Source: Sodalis glossinidius str. 'morsitans' (GTDB lineage Bacteria; Pseudomonadota; Gammaproteobacteria; Enterobacterales; Enterobacteriaceae). Taken from it: a DNA stretch of 64,000 nucleotides. Positions within the stretch are counted from its first letter, which is position 1. The number at the start of each line of letters is the position of its first letter. Shown here piece by piece: positions 45,037 to 54,453 of the stretch. The stretch is from assembly GCF_000010085.1 (NCBI RefSeq), contig NC_007712.1:4030001-4094000 (forward strand), given 5' to 3'. A program made the position numbers and the translations under genes. The notes under the pieces were generated by a model. It saw nothing but the letters and a program-made list of their open reading frames with translations. It had not been told where the DNA came from and searched no databases.

Positions 45037-45830
45037 TGGTATCTGCTGCAGGTGAATACCGGGTATCGAGGTTAATTTTTCGGCATAGGCTTTAGCGGCT
45101 GCCTGTCTTAATCTAAGGTGCTCCGGCAGCAAATCGAAGGAAGCAATACCCATCAAACAACTTATCTCATTGAGTCTTCCATTAGTCCCTATATAGGTGC
45201 AATCACCGGGATTGCCGTATTCTCGGTAGATTCGTAACCGTTGGGCCAAGGCAGCATCCCGCGTGAAAACAAGGCCACCTTCTCCCGTCACCAGCGTTTT
45301 CGTCGGGGTAGTGCTAAAGACTTCAGCGTCACCAAAACGCCCCATTTTCACGTTATTCAATGTTGATCCCATACCATGGGCGGCATCGAATATAAGCTTG
45401 ATGTTATTGCCTTTGGCAATTTTTTCGAGGGCAAGACAATCGGCTGGCACGCCGAAAACATGAACTGCAAGTATGGCTTCCGTCTGCTTGGTTATTTTCT
45501 TCTCCAAATCACTGACGCTGATATTATAGGTTTCTGGACAACTATCCACAAACACAGACGTGGCGCCTGCTTGAACAATGGCATTAGCCGATGCACAAAA
45601 GGTAAATGATGGCACCAATACTTCCCCGGTTATGCCAAGCGCTTCCAGCGTGATGGTGAGGCCAATCGTGACAGAAGATACGGCAACGACATGCATACGC
45701 GGGTCTTCCGCATACTCTTTAGCCATCTGTTAATATACCTGTAGATACTTTACCTTGGTAAGCATGCCCGACGTCATGATTTCCGCTATTCTCTCTTGCA
45801 GGGTGTCGATCGAAGGAAATTCCTTTTAAG
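45037..45830 (-). pseudogene. DegT/DnrJ/EryC1 aminotransferase, nonsense and truncated by IS
   Basis: A PLP-dependent sugar aminotransferase. MHVVAVSSVTIGLTITLEAL, VLVPSFTFCASANAI, VHVFGVPADCLALE, FDAAHGMGS and the PLP Lys in TPTKTLVTGEGG are visible. Upstream of MAKEYAED a TAA interrupts the frame after TSGMLTKVKYLQVY. The C-terminal third is replaced by IS5 sequence (the last residues LLNKS are IS-encoded). It follows the epimerase gene directly. Confidence 0.85.
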
Positions 45831-46810
45831 GTAAGTTATGTTTCAGGGTTTTAACATTACTGTAGATAGTCAGATCAGGATCTGGCACCATATGGCTTCT
45901 CACCAGCATCTCTATCTCTCTAATACCTCTGCTTATGTCATAATCAGCAGAAAACCCTAGTTCGTCTCGGATTTTACCAAAAGAAACGCGATAGCTTCTA
46001 TTATCTGTTATTGTTGACTCATTTTTTAGCAGGATGTCAGGAAGACAGCCGCAGATCATATTTCCCAATTCAGACAAAGTCATATTCAATTGGTCATCAC
46101 CGATATTGAACGTCTTCCCGCTCACCTTCCCCTCCGGCGAATCCAGGATTAGGGTTATGGCCTTGGCCACATCCCGACAATGAATAAACGGACGCCATTG
46201 TTGCCCGCCATGAATCACGTATTCTCCCCTGTTGACTGCACTAGCGGTCATACCATTCACCGCTAAATCAAATCGCATTCTCCGTGAATGCACCAAAAAC
46301 CGTAGAGAATCGACATAGCGTCACGACTAAGTCATCTTTGTAGGCCTGCGCGATAGCTTCACCTTTGACTTTGGTTTCTGAGTAGTAATCGAACGGATTC
46401 AATCTTGAATCTTCGGTAAAAATATCATCACCATAACCGTACACGCTACAGCTGGAGGCAAAGACTATGTTTTTGACATTTCCTCTGGCGGCCTCATCAA
46501 AGATTCGTCTGGTGGCAACGACATTAACTTCATGACAAAAATCTTTATCAAAGGAACATGCCGGATTGCCTACAATCCCAGCCAAATGAATAATTTTATC
46601 AATAGTGCTGATCGATTTGCGAAGATGCGCTGTGATTTGTATATCCCCTTTTTGCATCTCAAAACGATTCAATCCATAAAAGGGCCGTAATCCTGACAGA
46701 CCGAATGTCCCATTATCCAAAACGCGGACAAAGTGACCCTGAGAAAGTAGCTGTCTCACTAAATGGGTACCGATGTAGCCAGCTCCACCTGTAACAAGAA
46801 TCCTTTCCAT
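45826..46810 (-). pseudogene. NAD-dependent sugar epimerase/dehydratase (SDR), frameshifted
   Basis: From ATG 46810: MERILVTGGAGYIGTHLVRQ (Rossmann GxxGxxG), HLAGIVGNPA, ASSCSVYG and the catalytic YYSETKVKGE. The frame is lost after STVFGAFTENAI near 46270 and resumes one frame over (RRMRFDLAVNGMTASAVN, VIHGGQQWRPFIHCRDVAKA...) to 45826. Together about 325 residues, full length. With the aminotransferase it would have made a modified nucleotide sugar. Confidence 0.87.
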
Positions 46811-46822
46811 ACCCGTTTCCAC

Positions 46823-47563
46823 TATCCATTAAATGACGAATCCTATTTCCGTTAGATGGAATATTCATTTCATTATCTACAACATTAATGGTAGTTATAT
46901 GATTAGATTGCAGTCAAGTAAGGAAATAATAAAAATACTCATGTTGTTTTTTATAGCCATATCATGTCATATTTAACTAAATATATGATGTAAGTATTTT
47001 TTACAATTAAGTAATGACTTTTTTTATAATTTTATGTCTCTATTTTCAAAGATCAGTAAATCTCAGGTCTTATTTACTTATTTAAGCTTATCACTTATTT
47101 TATTACTGGTATAAAAGCATTAATTTGAGTTAGGGATTAATAAGGCGAATAAGCGCTAATATATTTACTTATTATATTAATAATAAACAATATTTCATTT
47201 TGCTGACGTGTTGCCATCGCGCTAAAAGAGCAGTGGATGTGCCATCGTGTTTTACTCGAACCTATTTTAATCGAAAAAAAGGGACTCTTTTAAAAAAGAG
47301 CGAGTGATAAGCGCTATGGCGGGACTCATCTTTGTCTCAGCGGGTGTATTGGGCCGTGTTGTGGGACTTGGTCATCACACACCAAGCGGGACAAACCGCC
47401 GTAATAAGCCCCTAATCCAAGGGGTAGCGAACGCCTTATCGGCAAAGGTGAGTTAAGCGTTAGCATCAGAGGATGCGGGCCAAAACAACAACAAGCCATA
47501 ATAACTTGCTGTTTCTATTGGAAAAATTTCCTGGACATCGTCTAACAAGCTCTTTGGGGAATA
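46823..47563. other. AT-rich intergenic stretch
   Basis: From 46850 to 47200 the sequence is very AT-rich with no open frame of note; it may hold promoters for the epimerase gene. At 47316-47456 a plus frame of about 46 codons (MAGLIFVSAGVLGRVVGLGH) is open but unrecognised. No RNA gene is evident. Confidence 0.4.
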
Positions 47564-47640
47564 TGGTCGGCGAGAGAGGATTCGAACCTCCGACCCACTG
47601 GTCCCAAACCAGTTGCGCTACCAAGCTGCGCTACTCGCCG
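47564..47640 (-). tRNA. proM: tRNA-Pro (UGG)
   Basis: A 77-nt cloverleaf with encoded CCA; anticodon TGG within CTGGTTTGGGACCAG. Matches E. coli proM in sequence and order. Confidence 0.97.
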
Positions 47641-47720
47641 AGATGATACGCTACGCATGCCACCGTGAGCAAGCTCATACCGGGCACCGACAGGCATGTA
47701 ATACTGGCAAATCAAGGATG

Positions 47721-47807
47721 TGGTGCGAAGAGAGGGACTTGAACCCTCACGTCCGTTAAGACACTAACACCTGAAGCTAGCGCGTCTACCAATTCCGCCA
47801 CCTTCGC
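47721..47807 (-). tRNA. leuT: tRNA-Leu (CAG)
   Basis: An 87-nt class II tRNA with a long variable arm; anticodon CAG, encoded CCA. It lies between the His and Pro tRNAs as in E. coli. Confidence 0.97.
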
Positions 47808-47821
47808 ATGCCCACTAATAA

Positions 47822-47898
47822 TGGGGTGACTGATGGGACTCGAACCCACGACAACTGGAATCACAATCCAGGGCTCTACCAACTGAGCTACAATCACC
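47822..47898 (-). tRNA. hisR: tRNA-His (GUG)
   Basis: A 77-nt tRNA; anticodon GTG within CTGGATTGTGATTCCAG, encoded CCA. Confidence 0.97.
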
Positions 47899-47958
47899 AT
47901 TACTGATTACTATCGCAACGCGGCATTAGACTTACCACGGCTCTGCGCACAAATGTGA

Positions 47959-48035
<77 letters not shown>

Positions 48036-48056
48036 GTAGCGCCGTTGCGGGTGGGG

Positions 48057-48085
48057 ATAGTACGGATTTACGCGCCGGCTGTCTA
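48057..48085 (-). promoter_or_regulatory. promoter of the tRNA operon
   Basis: TAGACA (48080-48085), 17-base spacer, TACTAT (48057-48062) on the minus strand, then a GC-rich discriminator (CCCCACCCGC) as in stringently controlled tRNA promoters. Confidence 0.65.
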
Positions 48086-48162
48086 GTGATTTTTCAAAGA
48101 AATGATGCGTTCGATTACCCTTTGCTCACTTACGTCGACGGCGCGCCTTTTCCTTCCACTCG

Positions 48163-48903
48163 CTACAGGCGTCCGCTGATATGATAGCCCAGATAACGTA
48201 AAAGTTTAAGCTGGCGCTGCAGGCGTGACGGCTGGCTTAATAGACGGTAAAGCCACTCCAGACCAAGATCCTGCCATCCCTTGGGCGCGCGCTTGACGTG
48301 TCTGGTAAACACGTCATAGGTACCGCCCACGCCCATGTACAGCGCCGCAGGATGCTCCCGCCGGATTAACGCTATCAGTTGCTCCTGACGCGGCGACCCC
48401 ATGGCAACGGTGACAATGGCGGCCCCGCTGGCGCGGATGCGTTCAACCAGGGCCGGCTGTGCGTCGACGCTAAAATAACCATCCTGCCGGCCGACAATGT
48501 TGACATTCCAGCGTGCGCGCAGTTGCGCTTCGGTCCGCATCAGCACCACCGGGCGGCCGCCGACCAAAAACACCGGCACACCCTCCCTGCCGGCGCGGGC
48601 CATTAAATCTTCCCATAAATCCGCCCCTGCAATACGGCTTACTTCGGCATGGCGATATTTACGGCGGATCGAACGCACGATGCTGATACCATCGGCATAT
48701 TTGTATTCCGCCTCGTCGAGCAACTTTTTCAGCGCCGCATCCCGCTCGGCGTTGAGCACTTTCTCGGCGTTAATCGCCACCAGCGTGCCGGTTTTAAGCC
48801 GTCCGCCTGCAAACAGATAATCGATGAAGTCAGCCCGATCGCGAAATCCCCACAGGGACAGGCCGCGGATTTGATAGTGGGGTACCCCGTCGTTATTATG
48901 CAT
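48163..48903 (-). CDS. wecG: UDP-ManNAcA transferase (lipid II synthesis)
   Basis: WecG (RffM, GT26) adds N-acetylmannosaminuronic acid to lipid-linked GlcNAc, the second step of ECA assembly at the inner face of the membrane. 246 residues; GTLVAINAEKVL, KYADGISIVRSIRRKY, SRIAGADLWEDLMARAG, VTVAMGSPRQEQL and GVGGTYDVFTRHVKRAPK are the family blocks. Last gene of the wec operon; in E. coli yifK follows before the tRNAs, here it does not. Intact. Confidence 0.95.
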   Translation of the reverse strand: MHNNDGVPHYQIRGLSLWGFRDRADFIDYLFAGGRLKTGTLVAINAEKVLNAERDAALKKLLDEAEYKYADGISIVRSIRRKYRHAEVSRIAGADLWEDLMARAGREGVPVFLVGGRPVVLMRTEAQLRARWNVNIVGRQDGYFSVDAQPALVERIRASGAAIVTVAMGSPRQEQLIALIRREHPAALYMGVGGTYDVFTRHVKRAPKGWQDLGLEWLYRLLSQPSRLQRQLKLLRYLGYHISGRL

Positions 48904-48930
48904 TCTCTTTTTCCCATGGGGTGTAATCGG

Positions 48931-50280
48931 TTACGGCATAGCGTTGTAGTCGTTTAATCCGGCGGTGCGCGGCCGAATGAATCCCGCATGTCGGAACAGC
49001 AGGAACAAAAGTTTGGCCACGAGCAGACATAGCCCGAATATCAGACAGAAAAACACCACCCGTGAAACAAACGCATCCACGCCTTCACGCGCCAATACAA
49101 TCATATTGAATACCGCACCAAAGCAAAATGATTGCAGCAACGAAGCGCGGTAGCGATCCCCCGCCGCCTTGCCGCGTTCATAGAGCGTATCGAACCCCTT
49201 AATAACAAGCCCGACCACGACAGCGCCCAGCGGGATAAAACCTACCCCGCCCATCACCACGAGCGAGCCGATTAGCGTGGGTGATATCGCCAATCCTGAA
49301 TGGTTGACCAGCACTTCCCAGGTAAAGTAATTCGCCGTATTGAGCACCAATGATGGCCTGTCAGGCCACAGCCAGCCGGGAATAAAGACGTAAAAATCAC
49401 GCACGATGGGCGCCAACCCCTGAAAATCAATATGGCCATAGTTTTGCAGCAGCAGCGCCAGATTTTCCCAGGGCGAGAAGGTATCACGCGTTAAATAGAG
49501 AAAAGTATAAAACGCCTCATCGCTGCTGACATTCAGACCATAGCGTTTCAGCGCCAGCCAGAACATGCCCCCGATCGCCACAACGCCAGCGCCCGCCAGC
49601 ATCCACAACGTGATCCAGCCGCGTTGAATACCGATAAACAAAAACAATGCGAAGGCAATGATGATATTGGCGCGGGTGCCGCCCACCACGAGATAGGTGA
49701 AAATACCGAAGGCGACCGTGGTGATGAGGAATATTATCCAGCGGCGCCGGGTCGGCTGCAGGAAGTAAATCAGCAGCATGGCGGGGATGAAAAAATAAAA
49801 GAAGCGCTTTAACGCAACGCCGGAGACATCGCTTGAGAAGATCTGGCTGTAGGCGCGCAGCCGGAACAGCAGGAAACCGTTCTGCATGAAGAAGATTAAA
49901 ACCGTTGCTAAGGCAATGAGTGCAAGCAGCAGCCAAAGCAAATGAATTTCGGTGCGGCTGATGCTGAACCAGGGCGGCCGAGGGCCGCGTGGACGAGCGA
50001 AAAGACGGGTTTTGTAGCTGACATAATAGATGCCGTAGAAGGAGGTCGCCGCCAATAATGCCTCAAGCAGGTTGTCCACCGGGACCACCTCAACGCCGTA
50101 GCGAAACACCAGCAGGCAGGTAAAAGGGAAGCCGAGATAAAACGTCAACAGGTATAACAAGGAGAAAAAGACATTGAAATTAAACCTGACCCACCGAAAC
50201 TCCCGGTAGGTCAGCGCCGCCACCAACGTGAGCGATAATATATAGACCACCAGCAGGCCGCCGAACTGCGCAAGGGTCAT
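48931..50280 (-). CDS. wzyE: ECA polysaccharide polymerase
   Basis: WzyE polymerises ECA repeat units in the periplasm. 449 residues, about eleven predicted membrane helices (for example LAQFGGLLVVYILSLTLVAAL at the N-terminus), and the long periplasmic segment containing DTFSPWENLALLLQNYGHIDFQG and FYVFIPGWLWPDRPSLVLN typical of WzyE. The start overlaps the wecF stop (ATGA). Intact. Confidence 0.93.
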   Translation of the reverse strand: MTLAQFGGLLVVYILSLTLVAALTYREFRWVRFNFNVFFSLLYLLTFYLGFPFTCLLVFRYGVEVVPVDNLLEALLAATSFYGIYYVSYKTRLFARPRGPRPPWFSISRTEIHLLWLLLALIALATVLIFFMQNGFLLFRLRAYSQIFSSDVSGVALKRFFYFFIPAMLLIYFLQPTRRRWIIFLITTVAFGIFTYLVVGGTRANIIIAFALFLFIGIQRGWITLWMLAGAGVVAIGGMFWLALKRYGLNVSSDEAFYTFLYLTRDTFSPWENLALLLQNYGHIDFQGLAPIVRDFYVFIPGWLWPDRPSLVLNTANYFTWEVLVNHSGLAISPTLIGSLVVMGGVGFIPLGAVVVGLVIKGFDTLYERGKAAGDRYRASLLQSFCFGAVFNMIVLAREGVDAFVSRVVFFCLIFGLCLLVAKLLFLLFRHAGFIRPRTAGLNDYNAMP

Positions 50281-51362
50281 AGCGGTACTCCCGCGGCGAT
50301 GGAGAGCGCCTGGCGCCAGCCTTGCAGGATATTGGGGTAAAAAAAGTCGATGCGCGCCGGATCCAGCGCTAGCATGCGCCGCTGCGCCTCGCGGATCATG
50401 GCGGCGTCGAGCGCGTCATCCTCATACAGCACCGGCACCTGCTGCGCCTGAAGATCCTGGCAGAACGGATTGTGCCGGCTGAGCACGAAAGGCAGGCCAA
50501 GCTGGATCAACAGGCTCAGCGTGCCGATACCCTGCTGGCGTGGAAACAGAAAATAGCCGGCATCGCACTGCCGCAGTAGCGCGAGATAATCGTCAAAGGC
50601 CAACTGTTCGGTGAGAATCTGTACCTGCCCAGCCGGGAAGCAGCGCTCTGCCTGCGCCCGCACCGTGGCAATATAGGCATCGTTGCCGGCGGGATAGCCC
50701 ATCGGCACAATTATGCTTACTCCGGTACCAAAGTGATGATGAATGGCGCGCAGTGCCTGACTGTGGCGGTTAGACGCATCACCGGAATTCCCCACCAGCA
50801 GCGTCAGCGGCCGATTGTCTGCCTTATCAGGCGTCGCCCGCGCGATATCCGTGGCCAGACGGGTGGGAAAATAGAGCAGCGAAGCCGGTACCGACGGATG
50901 ACGCTGGCGGTAACAGGCCAGGTCGCCCCGGGTCGCGAGCACATGGCCAACCCGTCCCTGAGCACGGCGGCGCAGCAGATAGAACCACCGGTGGCGCAGA
51001 CGGCGTGAATCTTCATACAGATCCGCGCCCCATACGTGCCAACTCAGGCGCGCCGGGCGTATTTTGCCCGTCAGCATCGCCAGCCAGAGCGAGGGATTGA
51101 ATTGGCCGTGCAGAAAATAGCGTTCGTCCGGCGCCGCGGCGGCGCCGCGGATCAGCGCTTTGGTCAATGCCCGTTTGCTGTCGAACCGTTCAATATCCAG
51201 CTGGCCGCAATGGGAAAAAGGCGCGTTGTCCCGGGCAACCACCATAAAACGCCGGGTCTGCGCCGGCGGGCAAATTGCCGCCAGCGTATCGTTAAAGAAA
51301 CGCAACACCGTCACATTATGATGCGGGATATCGGAACCCAGCACATGGATCAAATTACTCAT
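50277..51362 (-). CDS. wecF: Fuc4NAc transferase (lipid III synthesis)
   Basis: WecF (RffT, GT56) adds Fuc4NAc to lipid II, completing the ECA trisaccharide. 361 residues; LIHVLGSDIPHHNVTVLRFFN, FLHGQFNPSLWLAMLTGKI, SWHVWGADLYED, LLVGNSGDASNRH and GYFLFPRQQGIGTL agree with the E. coli protein. Overlaps both neighbours by four bases. Intact. Confidence 0.95.
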   Translation of the reverse strand: MSNLIHVLGSDIPHHNVTVLRFFNDTLAAICPPAQTRRFMVVARDNAPFSHCGQLDIERFDSKRALTKALIRGAAAAPDERYFLHGQFNPSLWLAMLTGKIRPARLSWHVWGADLYEDSRRLRHRWFYLLRRRAQGRVGHVLATRGDLACYRQRHPSVPASLLYFPTRLATDIARATPDKADNRPLTLLVGNSGDASNRHSQALRAIHHHFGTGVSIIVPMGYPAGNDAYIATVRAQAERCFPAGQVQILTEQLAFDDYLALLRQCDAGYFLFPRQQGIGTLSLLIQLGLPFVLSRHNPFCQDLQAQQVPVLYEDDALDAAMIREAQRRMLALDPARIDFFYPNILQGWRQALSIAAGVPL

Positions 51363-52609
51363 TTTTTCCTAAGATAGAGTAAGAACAAACCGCCGCACAG
51401 CGCGAAATAGACGATATAGGTGGCCATATAGGCCTGGGTCGCGCCCAGCGCGCCGTGACGCGGAATAAGCCAGTGGGAAAACCCGGTCAGCAGGACAAAC
51501 TGGGTGATTTCAGCCAATAAATAGACTCGCAGCGCCGCCCGGGCCACCACCAGATAGCCAAAAACATAGGCGCCCACTTTAAGAACATCCCCCACCAGTT
51601 GCCAGGCAAATAAGCCGCTCATCGCGCTGAATTCGGCGGAAAACAAAATCCGTATCGCCACATCGCGCAGCCGCCAAAGCGCCAGACTGACCGCCGCCAC
51701 CGCCGGCAAGACAAACCGCAGCGCGCACGCGATTTCCCGTGCCACCGCCCGTTTATCGGTTAATCGCGAAAGCGTGGGCAATAAATAAACGGTAAACGAG
51801 GCGGTGATAAACTGCAAATAGGCGTCCGAGATACTGCTGACGCCCTGCCAGATCCCCACCGCCGCCCACCCCTCGCTGCGCGCCAGTAAATTCCGCATCA
51901 TCACATAGGCCACCGGCAGCGTGACCGCGGTAATGAGCGCCATAACGGTGAACTTGCTCAACAAGGCGGCATAGCCGCTGTCCCAGGCGGGCAACAAGAA
52001 TGACAGCGGCAGTCGACGCCGGTACCACAACATGAACACTACCGGCAACAGCGCCATCGCCGGCAGCAGCGCCAATCCGGCCAACGCCCCCGCATAACCA
52101 CCCAGGCGATAGCAGGCGAAGAAGGCCGCGACGCCGAGCAGACTGCCGGCGCTGACGGCAAGGGCATTGCCGGCGGCGTCGCGGTATCCTTTCAAGATAG
52201 CCAGCCCCAGATTGGCGCAGGCGATGCCAAGCTGGATCACCGCCAACGCAACAATGGCGCCCCGATATCGCTCGTGGCCGAACAGTGCGCGGCTGACCGG
52301 ATCAGCGGCAAAGATGAACACGGCCGCCAGCAGCAGCGAGGAGCCGAGGACCATCGCCGAACCGGTGCCCAACGCCGCGCGCAGCTGCTCCGGCTGATGC
52401 TGGTGCTCCGCCACCAATTTGGTCATACCGTTGAAGATGCCGGCGCCGGACAACACGCCCAGCACCGTGACCAACTGGCGGTAATTCCCCACCTGCCCCA
52501 CGCCGTCGGGGCCAAAGGCCACCGCTAACACTTTTACTACCAGCAGGCCGGCGCCGATTTTAATCAGCGTGGACAGTGCAGTCCAGACCGAGGCGTTCAC
52601 CAGCGGCAT
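51359..52609 (-). CDS. wzxE: ECA lipid III flippase
   Basis: WzxE moves the lipid-linked trisaccharide across the inner membrane. 416 residues, about twelve membrane helices, starting MPLVNASVWTALSTLIKIGAGLLV; GPDGVGQVGNYRQLVTVLGVLSGAGIFNG is the conserved first-helices block of MOP-family flippases. Ends ATGA into wecF. Intact. Confidence 0.94.
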   Translation of the reverse strand: MPLVNASVWTALSTLIKIGAGLLVVKVLAVAFGPDGVGQVGNYRQLVTVLGVLSGAGIFNGMTKLVAEHQHQPEQLRAALGTGSAMVLGSSLLLAAVFIFAADPVSRALFGHERYRGAIVALAVIQLGIACANLGLAILKGYRDAAGNALAVSAGSLLGVAAFFACYRLGGYAGALAGLALLPAMALLPVVFMLWYRRRLPLSFLLPAWDSGYAALLSKFTVMALITAVTLPVAYVMMRNLLARSEGWAAVGIWQGVSSISDAYLQFITASFTVYLLPTLSRLTDKRAVAREIACALRFVLPAVAAVSLALWRLRDVAIRILFSAEFSAMSGLFAWQLVGDVLKVGAYVFGYLVVARAALRVYLLAEITQFVLLTGFSHWLIPRHGALGATQAYMATYIVYFALCGGLFLLYLRKK

Positions 52610-52610
52610 A

Positions 52611-53732
52611 TCAGCGGTAGTAGCCGTGTATCGCGTCGATGACGCGTTGCTGATCGTCGTCGCTCAGATTATAAAACAGCGGTAGACGCACCAGGCGTCG
52701 GCTTTCGCTACCCGTGTAGCGATCGCTGCCGTGGAACCGGCCAAAGCGGCGGCCCGCCGGACTGTCGTGTAGCGGGATATAATGAAACACGGTCAAGATG
52801 TCCGCCGCTTTCATATGGCGGATGAAGGCGTCGCGGTCATCGATATCGCGCAATTTGACGTAAAACATATGCGCATTGTGCTGACAAGTCGCCGGAACGG
52901 ACGGCAACATCAGGCCGCCCAGAGGTTCCAGCGCGGAAGCGTAGCGATGCCACAGCGCCAGGCGGCGTAGATTGATGGTGTCCGCCGCCTCCAGCTGTGC
53001 CCATAAGTAGGCGGCTTGCAAATCGGCCATCAAGTAACTGGAACCAATATCGAGCCAGGTATATTTATCCACCTGCCCGAGGAAAAACTGGCTGCGGTTG
53101 GTGCCTTTTTCGCGAATGATCTCCGCCCGCTCGACCAGAGTCGCGTCATTGATAAGTGTCGCGCCGCCTTCACCACCGGCGGTATAGTTTTTGGTTTCGT
53201 GGAAACTAAAGCAGCCGATATGGCCGATAGTGCCCAGGGCGCGCCCCTTATAGGTCGCCATGACCCCCTGGGCGGCATCCTCCACGACCCACAAACGATG
53301 CCGCTCGGCGATGGCCATTATAGTATCCATTTCGCAGGCTACACCGGCATAGTGGACCGGCACAATGGCGCGGGTTTTTAGCGTAATCGCCGCCTCTATC
53401 AGCGTTTCATCGATATTCAGGGTGTCCGGGCGGATATCGACGAACACAATGGTCGCACCGCGCAGTACAAAGGCGTTAGCGGTGGAAACGAAAGTGTAGC
53501 TCGGCATAATGACTTCATCGCCGGGACGAATATCCAGCAGGATGGCCGCCATCTCCAGCGAGGCGGTGCAAGAAGGCGTAAGCAACACCTTCGCGCTGCC
53601 GAAGCGCTGCTGCAGCCATTGCTGGCAGCGCTGGGTAAATCCGCCGTCGCCGCACAACTTGCCGCTGCCCATGGCGGCCTGCATAAAGCCCAGTTCGGTA
53701 CCGACCACAGGTGGCGCGTTAAATGGAATCAT
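52611..53732 (-). CDS. wecE: dTDP-4-dehydro-6-deoxyglucose transaminase
   Basis: WecE (RffA) makes dTDP-Fuc4N, the precursor of Fuc4NAc. 373 residues from ATG 53732 (MIPFNAPPVVGTELGFMQAA, as in E. coli; the longer frame overlaps wecD). SCTASLEMAAILLDI, MPSYTFVSTANAFVLRGA, EDAAQGVMATYKG and the PLP Lys in FHETKNYTAGGEGG are conserved. Intact. Confidence 0.96.
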   Translation of the reverse strand: MIPFNAPPVVGTELGFMQAAMGSGKLCGDGGFTQRCQQWLQQRFGSAKVLLTPSCTASLEMAAILLDIRPGDEVIMPSYTFVSTANAFVLRGATIVFVDIRPDTLNIDETLIEAAITLKTRAIVPVHYAGVACEMDTIMAIAERHRLWVVEDAAQGVMATYKGRALGTIGHIGCFSFHETKNYTAGGEGGATLINDATLVERAEIIREKGTNRSQFFLGQVDKYTWLDIGSSYLMADLQAAYLWAQLEAADTINLRRLALWHRYASALEPLGGLMLPSVPATCQHNAHMFYVKLRDIDDRDAFIRHMKAADILTVFHYIPLHDSPAGRRFGRFHGSDRYTGSESRRLVRLPLFYNLSDDDQQRVIDAIHGYYR

Positions 53733-54453
53733 GAGGTCCTCGGTATAACCAATGCGCGGCATGCACAATCTGCGCGCCGCTTGCCAGATAAAGCCGCAGC
53801 GCCGGCAGATTGGCGGTTTGCGTCGCCACCCGCAGTTGACTGAAGCCGCGACTGCGACACCAGCCCAACGCCGCGCGGCACAGCAATTTGCCGGTACCGC
53901 GACCGCGGGCGGCGTAAGACACCGCCAACAGGCCGATACGCGCCGTTTGTTCGCCGATATCCCTGAGCGTCACCAGCCCTTCCAGGCCGGTGGGCCCGTC
54001 CGCCACCAGGCAGAGATGATCAAAACTGCCGCGCACGGCGTTTTCCACCCACTGGGCATAAAAACGCTGGCGCTCCTCATCGCTAAACCACGGCGGCCGA
54101 AAGCGGCTCAGCGTCAGCGTCTGCGCCGCCAACGCGCGCAGCGCGGGAATATCGGAGGCCTCCGCCACGCGCATTTCCGCCGCCGGCAACGCCGCGACGG
54201 GCGCACCGCCGGAGCTGGCTGGCAAGGTATAGCAGCAGTCTATTTCACCTTCTACCGGCCGAAAGCCTAGGGCGCTGAGCGCATCCATTTGCGCCGTTGC
54301 CTGCGCCGCCACTTTCGCCTGCACCAACGCAAACGCCGTAAGTCCCCCGGACGTCAGACAGGGCGCGGCATCATCAAATGCGACACGGCCCAGACGGCGG
54401 CCAAAAAAGTCGCTCTCCCAGGTCAGGAGATCAGTATTGGCGTGGACGGACAT
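53719..54453 (-). CDS. wecD: dTDP-fucosamine acetyltransferase
   Basis: WecD (RffC) N-acetylates dTDP-Fuc4N. 244 residues from ATG 54453 (MSVHANTDLLTWESDFFGRRL), which lies inside the end of rffH. The C-terminal GNAT domain has the acetyl-CoA loop RGRGTGKLLCRAAL and the SRFRPPWFS/FYAQWVENAVRGSFDH blocks of WecD. About 20 residues longer than in E. coli. Intact. Confidence 0.93.
   Translation of the reverse strand: MSVHANTDLLTWESDFFGRRLGRVAFDDAAPCLTSGGLTAFALVQAKVAAQATAQMDALSALGFRPVEGEIDCCYTLPASSGGAPVAALPAAEMRVAEASDIPALRALAAQTLTLSRFRPPWFSDEERQRFYAQWVENAVRGSFDHLCLVADGPTGLEGLVTLRDIGEQTARIGLLAVSYAARGRGTGKLLCRAALGWCRSRGFSQLRVATQTANLPALRLYLASGAQIVHAAHWLYRGPHDSI

Noticed and set aside
47316..47456. 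Small gene MAGLIFVSAGVLG... between the epimerase and tRNA-Pro
   Set aside because: Short, no clear ribosome site and no recognised family; reported only within the intergenic description.
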